Positions 5,246-9,480 of a stretch of DNA of 9,480 nucleotides are shown here, piece after piece. The DNA is from an uncultured Oscillospiraceae bacterium (GTDB lineage Bacteria > Bacillota > Clostridia > Oscillospirales > Acutalibacteraceae), in assembly GCA_902489335.1 (NCBI GenBank), contig CABTZO010000039.1, forward strand, positions 1 through 9,480, read 5' to 3'. The translations under genes were made by a program, and so were the position numbers. The notes beneath the pieces were generated by a model. The model saw only the letters and a program-made list of their open reading frames with translations. It had not been told where the DNA came from and searched no databases. The first letter of the stretch is position 1; each line of letters starts with the position of its first letter.

Positions 5246-7648
5246 ATGATGAAACTTAGAAACAACAAAAAAATAATGATTACGGTTAAAGTGATGATTA
5301 TTTTGTCGCTTCTGCTTTCTTCATTGATTTTTTTAAGTAAAAAATCTCCTACAGTGTATGCAGAGGGTGGAAGCACCGAAATGACGAACCGCGTTTTGAG
5401 AAAATATCCGTCAAAGGACACATATACAAAAATAGGTGCTTTTTATCGAAATAGGCCGGGACGCTATGATCCTAATAGAGTTCCCAATGACCTTTTGCCA
5501 AATCCGGGCGGTTTATTTGTTATACCGGAGGCTCCTAAGACTTCTGATAGCGTTAATTATGGCAACTGGGCAAACTATTGGTCGGAAGATGAAATCTGCG
5601 GTGTAAATAACTATGCAAACGGAGGTATGTTACGGAGTCAAGAACCGGTGAATCTACTTGATGAGGATTTTGAGATTACTTTCAGAGCTCGTAAAGAACA
5701 ATATGACCACACGGACATCGGCTATGCTTTTTTCTTTACGTCTGACAATGAATATGTTGCAACAGGTTACCATGATTATGGTTCTTTAGGTATTTACAGT
5801 AAATGGGGATTGGACGGTACTGATAATGATGCAGAGACTGTCCCGGGTATGAAAAATGCTTTGGCTGTAGAGTTTGACTCATTAAATCAGTTGGATAATA
5901 AAGGACTTAATACCAAAAGAGTTGACGGATTGGTTACGGATAAAAATGGTAATACATTTGGCACAAGTAATAAAGAACGTATAAATGGAGACCATATAGC
6001 AATTACCTTCCCGGAAGAATCAAACTATATGTTTAATATACAAACGGACGGGACTATGCTAAACGGAACAACCATACCTGCAGAATATCCACCAAGAAAC
6101 ATTGAAGGCGGATTTTTCCTACCTCATTATGCGCTTAGCAAAGTGGGTGAAAAGGGAATCGGTGATGCATCTAAATCAAGTGGTTACTGGAGCACTCAAA
6201 AGATAACATGGAAATTAAAAGACGGTGGTTCGACCAACTCATACCTTGATAACGTTTATGAAATTAGTTACAAATATTATCATGTTTTGAAACAAGATGT
6301 TAATACTCCTTCAGATGCTACTCTTGTTGCTTCCGGTAGTCTGGAAATTCCTTTTTGGAAGACTCCGACTCCTCAAGACCCTTGGCCGAATGATTTTTAT
6401 CATACTTTCTTATATGATAAGAATAAAAAAGATATAAGAAACATTTATGATACGAGAGCAAACTATGGCGGACAAACCGCTCCCGATTCAATGGCGCCGA
6501 CTCAAAAACCGACAGATAGAGAAGTTGCCGATTTGATTGCCAAAAATCCAATAAAAATGGGAATAACAGCAGCAACGGCAGATGATTTAATATCAGGAAG
6601 ATGGTTCTTCTCATTTGCTGATGAATCAAATTATACTATTAATTACTACATTGAAGGAACAACAACAAAGGTACCGGATTTAGTTCTGGATGAAGGAGAC
6701 AACAACCCATACAATAACTCTAACCCATATATTGGCTCTGCAGCTTTGAATACCAAACTAAGAATAATCCCACCGATTTCTCCGACTTACGACCTAGTTC
6801 CAAATCAAGATTTAACACCGACTATAACGACAGATGGTCAAGTAATAAACATCTACTATAAAGCTAAGACACTTGATTATACTATTGAATACTATAATAA
6901 CGGTGTCAAGATGGAACCGTCGGCAACAGATACATTGCCGAGAAGCGGAAGCGTTCCTTCCACAAATCCAAATGTAACAAATGTTTCGATAACAAACTGC
7001 CCCGAAGGCAGCGCGGTTGCAAGTTACGAATTCCCCGCAGGCACAAAGGTTGGACCACCTTCTGCAACAAATCCATATAAGATAACTACAAGAGATAATG
7101 TAATTAAAGTTAATTACAAAAGTTCAATAATAGAAAATCCTAACGAAGATCAAATCAACGACCCTGATTACTTGATTTTGAACTTTGACGCAAACGATTT
7201 AAACAACGGTCTTTCAAACGAAGAAATAAGAGGACGACTGACAAGCAAGACAAACAATGCGATAAAAGACCAAGAAACCATTAAATATGCAGTTTTGAAA
7301 GGCACACCTTGGTCAAAAGTTGTAGAGAAAGCTGCAGTTCCGAAACTCGAAGTTCAGAGTGGAAATTGGCTTTTCAAAGCACCGACAACGGGATATAACA
7401 AAAATCAATGGACGACACAGAGAACAGGCGGAACAAATATTCCGGAACAAAATTCAACTACAAAGATAGATGATTTATATCAAAACGGAACAAGAGAACT
7501 CACCTATTACGCACAGTTTACTCAAAACACTCCCGTTGGAATCAAAGACAAAATAAATTCAATAATAGCTTTGGCTTCAGCTTCGTCACTATTATTTTTA
7601 ACATATTTTTACTTGATTATTAGAAAGAAAAAAGATACAATTAGGTAA
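5246..7648 (+). CDS. Large L-type-lectin-like surface adhesin (putative tip pilin)
   Basis: An 800-residue exported, wall-anchored protein. Start: ATG at 5246 with AAGGGG five bases upstream; the frame extends to a TTG at 5204, which lacks such a site. Residues 1-39 are a signal peptide (KLRNNKK, hydrophobic core, likely cut after VYA). About 105-335 resembles an L-type (legume) lectin sandwich: FEITFRARKEQYDHTDIGYAF, then NALAVEFDSLNQ (E209 and D211 at the usual acidic site) and GDHIAITF (H250). Such domains bind sugars. About 461-539 and 542-624 look like two MucBP-type repeats (YTINYYIEGTTTKV; YTIEYYNNGVKM). About 640-759 is a further beta-rich repeat (LILNFDAN...ELTYYAQFT). The C-terminus has the sorting-signal layout: NTPVG (761-765), hydrophobic segment 771-792, RKKK tail, but no LPXTG. 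The next gene overlaps its stop by one base. Most likely it caps the pilus and binds host or bacterial glycans; the lectin assignment is by pattern only. Confidence 0.72.
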   Translation: MMKLRNNKKIMITVKVMIILSLLLSSLIFLSKKSPTVYAEGGSTEMTNRVLRKYPSKDTYTKIGAFYRNRPGRYDPNRVPNDLLPNPGGLFVIPEAPKTSDSVNYGNWANYWSEDEICGVNNYANGGMLRSQEPVNLLDEDFEITFRARKEQYDHTDIGYAFFFTSDNEYVATGYHDYGSLGIYSKWGLDGTDNDAETVPGMKNALAVEFDSLNQLDNKGLNTKRVDGLVTDKNGNTFGTSNKERINGDHIAITFPEESNYMFNIQTDGTMLNGTTIPAEYPPRNIEGGFFLPHYALSKVGEKGIGDASKSSGYWSTQKITWKLKDGGSTNSYLDNVYEISYKYYHVLKQDVNTPSDATLVASGSLEIPFWKTPTPQDPWPNDFYHTFLYDKNKKDIRNIYDTRANYGGQTAPDSMAPTQKPTDREVADLIAKNPIKMGITAATADDLISGRWFFSFADESNYTINYYIEGTTTKVPDLVLDEGDNNPYNNSNPYIGSAALNTKLRIIPPISPTYDLVPNQDLTPTITTDGQVINIYYKAKTLDYTIEYYNNGVKMEPSATDTLPRSGSVPSTNPNVTNVSITNCPEGSAVASYEFPAGTKVGPPSATNPYKITTRDNVIKVNYKSSIIENPNEDQINDPDYLILNFDANDLNNGLSNEEIRGRLTSKTNNAIKDQETIKYAVLKGTPWSKVVEKAAVPKLEVQSGNWLFKAPTTGYNKNQWTTQRTGGTNIPEQNSTTKIDDLYQNGTRELTYYAQFTQNTPVGIKDKINSIIALASASSLLFLTYFYLIIRKKKDTIR

Positions 7649-8178
7649 TGAATGATTTAAAGCACAAGAAAAAACCTGTTCGAAAACATCCTGTTTTGGT
7701 GGAATTTGCGACTCTCTTTATTAAAATTGCAATAATAGCGTTAGTTTTGGTAGGACTTTTCACATTTGTTTTTGGACTGTTTCGAATAAATGAAAACACT
7801 ATGGTTCCAAACCTTGCACCCGGTGACCTTGTAATGTATTATAGGTTAGATAAAGAATATTCTGTCGGTGAAACAATAGTTTTTCAATACAAAAAAAATA
7901 AAAGAACGGCAAGAATTGTTGCTTTACCCGGTGATACTGTAGAAATTGATAAAGAAGGTTTTAAGGTTAACGGGAACAGGCAATATGAACCGAAAATTTA
8001 CAAAAACACGCTTGCAGTTTCTGAGGGAATAAAATATCCCGTAAAATTATCAAAAGACGAATACTTCATTATGTCGGATAATCGTGAAAAATCAGAAGAC
8101 TCAAGGCTTTTCGGCCCGATAAAAAAATCTTCAATTAGCGGTAAAGTGTTTACACTGCTCCGTAGAAGAGATATATAA
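7648..8178 (+). CDS. Signal-peptidase-I-like pilus assembly protein with degenerate catalytic dyad (SipA-like)
   Basis: A 176-residue type I signal peptidase homologue with a basic N-terminus and one membrane segment (about 22-44); the rest should be outside the membrane. Conserved boxes are clear: ENTMVPNLAPGD (49-60, box B), ARIVALPGDTVEI (88-100, box D) and YFIMSDNREKSEDSRLFGPI (139-158, box E). However, the catalytic Ser of S-M-x-P is Thr51 and the catalytic Lys of K-R-V-I-x-L-P-G-D is Ala88, so normal proteolysis is doubtful. In Streptococcus pyogenes pilus loci the homologue SipA has also lost both dyad residues and is needed for pilus polymerisation rather than signal cleavage; a similar role is inferred. 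The start overlaps the adhesin stop (TAATG, one shared base), implying translational coupling, and the pilin follows after 28 nt. Weak residual activity through Thr51 cannot be excluded. Confidence 0.8.
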   Translation: MNDLKHKKKPVRKHPVLVEFATLFIKIAIIALVLVGLFTFVFGLFRINENTMVPNLAPGDLVMYYRLDKEYSVGETIVFQYKKNKRTARIVALPGDTVEIDKEGFKVNGNRQYEPKIYKNTLAVSEGIKYPVKLSKDEYFIMSDNREKSEDSRLFGPIKKSSISGKVFTLLRRRDI

Positions 8179-8206
8179 TTAAAATTTTTTCAAAAAGGAG
8201 AAGAAG

Positions 8207-9391
8207 ATGAAAAAATTAACAAAGAAATCAATGTCAATGTTGGTTGCACTTGTCTTCGTTTTGACAGCTGTAATCGCATCGGTAAATGTTTTTGCCGCTA
8301 ACACAGTGGAAAAAACACTTGTACCGAAGAAAGTCCTTACAAAGGCTGAAGCAGGAGTAACAACCCCTGATGTAACCTTTAACTTCACTGCTGAAAAGCA
8401 CAGCTTTGACGGCAAAGAAGCTGAAAAAGGCACTCTTCCGGACTTGACAGCATCAACAATTGCTTACACTGCAGCAGATGATACTGATGCAGATGCAGCA
8501 AAAGACGGAAAACAACTTACAAAAGCTGCTTCAGACATGCTTGACAACGTAAAATTCGAAAAAGCAGGTCAATACACCTACACAATTAAAGAAACAGCAG
8601 GAAATGAAACAGGCATCACATATTCAAAGGCTGAATATCTTGCATCATTGTTTGTTGTTAAAAAAGGCGACAAATTTGTTGTTAACAACATCATGATTAA
8701 GAAAATTAAAAATGATGACGGAACAGATGCCACAGGAGAAAAAACACCTTATGATCCTACAGACCTTGACAAAAACGGTTTAGCATTCAACAACGTTTAT
8801 GACAAGAAAGACGGAAATCCTGATCCCGGAAAAAATGACCCGGATCCTGACACACCTAATCCTGACGACAAAAAAGGTCTTGTAATTAACAAGATTGTTG
8901 CTAAAGACGAAAATTCAGGCGAAAGCTTTGGATTTAAATTAACTCTCACAGCACCTAAGGGCGCTACTGCTGCTGCTGTTGCTGCTGTTCCTACAGCTAA
9001 AATCGTTGATAAAGATGGAACTGCAACACCTGTTACTATTAATGCTTACGGTACAGCAACAGAATTCCAACTTAAAGCCGGTGAAAAACTCGTTCTCAAT
9101 GATGTTCTTTTAGGCTCAACAGCAATGATTGAGGAAACTGAATCACAAGGATTCAATCCGTCAGTTAAAGCTATGGCAGTTGGTGGCGAAGTTACAGCTC
9201 TTGATACACTTAAGACAACAGGTATTGTTCTTGGTGACCAACAAGGTGGAAACAGTGCTGCTTTCACTAACACAAAGCAAACTGCAACCGGTGTTATTCT
9301 TAAGAATTTACCTTTCATTATCTTAGGTCTTGTTGCTACAGCCGGAATCGTTTTATACGTTCGTGGCAGAGCAAAGAAAGTTACTGAATAA
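8207..9391 (+). CDS. Backbone (major) pilin, Spy0128/FctA-like, two isopeptide domains
   Basis: A 394-residue secreted, wall-linked protein. Start: ATG with AAGGAG eight bases upstream. Residues 1-30 are a signal peptide (MKKLTKK, hydrophobic core, VFA). Domain 1 (about 33-198) follows the streptococcal pilin isopeptide pattern: TLVPKKVL with K41/K42, VKFEKAGQYTYTIKETAG with E129, GITYSKAEY, and LAFNNVY with N195/N196. Domain 2 (about 224-356) repeats the theme: LVINKIVAK (K229), AMIEETE (E309/E310), AAFTNTK (N355). These Lys/Glu/Asn sets could form internal Lys-Asn bonds that stiffen the shaft. A Pro/Asp-rich linker (199-222) separates the domains. K41 in LVPKK is also a candidate pilin-motif lysine for sortase linkage. 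The C-terminus has QTATG (358-362), a hydrophobic segment (364-386) and a basic tail, the sorting-signal layout without the usual Pro. As last gene seen, it should be followed by a sortase beyond the window. Confidence 0.85.
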   Translation: MKKLTKKSMSMLVALVFVLTAVIASVNVFAANTVEKTLVPKKVLTKAEAGVTTPDVTFNFTAEKHSFDGKEAEKGTLPDLTASTIAYTAADDTDADAAKDGKQLTKAASDMLDNVKFEKAGQYTYTIKETAGNETGITYSKAEYLASLFVVKKGDKFVVNNIMIKKIKNDDGTDATGEKTPYDPTDLDKNGLAFNNVYDKKDGNPDPGKNDPDPDTPNPDDKKGLVINKIVAKDENSGESFGFKLTLTAPKGATAAAVAAVPTAKIVDKDGTATPVTINAYGTATEFQLKAGEKLVLNDVLLGSTAMIEETESQGFNPSVKAMAVGGEVTALDTLKTTGIVLGDQQGGNSAAFTNTKQTATGVILKNLPFIILGLVATAGIVLYVRGRAKKVTE

Positions 9392-9410
9392 TTAAATTAA
9401 CTTATCGTTG

Positions 9411-9448
9411 GTGGCGTTTTTGGCGCCCGGCTGTGAACTCACAGAGGG
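9411..9448 (+). other. Hairpin region after the pilin gene
   Basis: Two stems lie 20-57 nt after the pilin stop. GGCG (9413-9416) can pair with CGCC (9424-9427). Exclusive of this, CCC (9426-9428) pairs with GGG (9446-9448) outside CTGTG-AACT-CACAG (9431-9444). No T run follows closely, so it does not look like a simple terminator. A stem-loop after a major pilin gene often protects or attenuates the mRNA so that the pilin is made in excess over the sortase; that role is inferred. Confidence 0.4.
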
Positions 9449-9480
9449 ATGTATTTTATAATTAAATAAAAAATAAAAAA

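Noticed and set aside
8179..8433. Minus-strand frame over the pilin start
   Set aside because: It is the shadow of the pilin signal peptide and domain 1 and has no ribosome binding site.

Overview
The window comes from an AT-rich, low-GC Gram-positive bacterium, most likely an anaerobic Clostridia-type Firmicute. The evidence is strong AGGAG-type ribosome binding sites, sigma-A-like promoters, a sortase-type pilus operon and an acyl-CoA ligase that reads like clostridial homologues. The species cannot be named from the sequence alone.

Layout, left to right. (i) Positions 1-1243, minus strand: a two-gene unit of a YhhN/TMEM86-type membrane protein followed 16 nt later by a PAS-domain signalling protein cut off by the left edge. 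(ii) Positions 1278-1347: back-to-back promoters sharing one -35 site, with an 18-bp dyad over the rightward -10. (iii) Positions 1395-1496: a 20-codon leader peptide with three consecutive Tyr codons, a short pause-type hairpin, a mutually exclusive antiterminator and a strong intrinsic terminator. This is the architecture of a ribosome-mediated attenuator. (iv) Positions 1527-3164: an AMP-forming acyl/aryl-CoA ligase, the gene the attenuator would control. (v) Positions 3418-4656: an M28-type metallopeptidase whose zinc-ligand region is interrupted by membrane segments, with its own promoter region, two dyads and a strong terminator. Two copies of a short GGGCGATT palindrome flank it. (vi) Positions 4724-5245: a 520-nt intergenic stretch with several hairpins, ending in a promoter. 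(vii) Positions 5246-9391: a sortase-type pilus operon. It encodes a large L-type-lectin-like surface adhesin (putative tip pilin), a signal-peptidase-like protein that has lost both residues of the Ser/Lys dyad (SipA-like assembly factor), and a two-domain backbone pilin of the Spy0128/FctA type with candidate isopeptide residues. No sortase is in the window; the expected class C sortase would lie past the right edge.

How the genes work together: the last three genes form one assembly system. The tip and backbone subunits are exported by their signal peptides. The SipA-like protein would assist assembly, and a sortase would link the subunits through their C-terminal sorting signals, which are unusual here (NTPVG and QTATG instead of LPXTG). 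The remaining genes show no clear functional link to the pilus.

Most worth checking: the Tyr-codon attenuator in front of an acyl-CoA ligase, the degenerate signal peptidase paired with atypical sorting motifs, and the M28 peptidase with membrane segments inside its active-site region.
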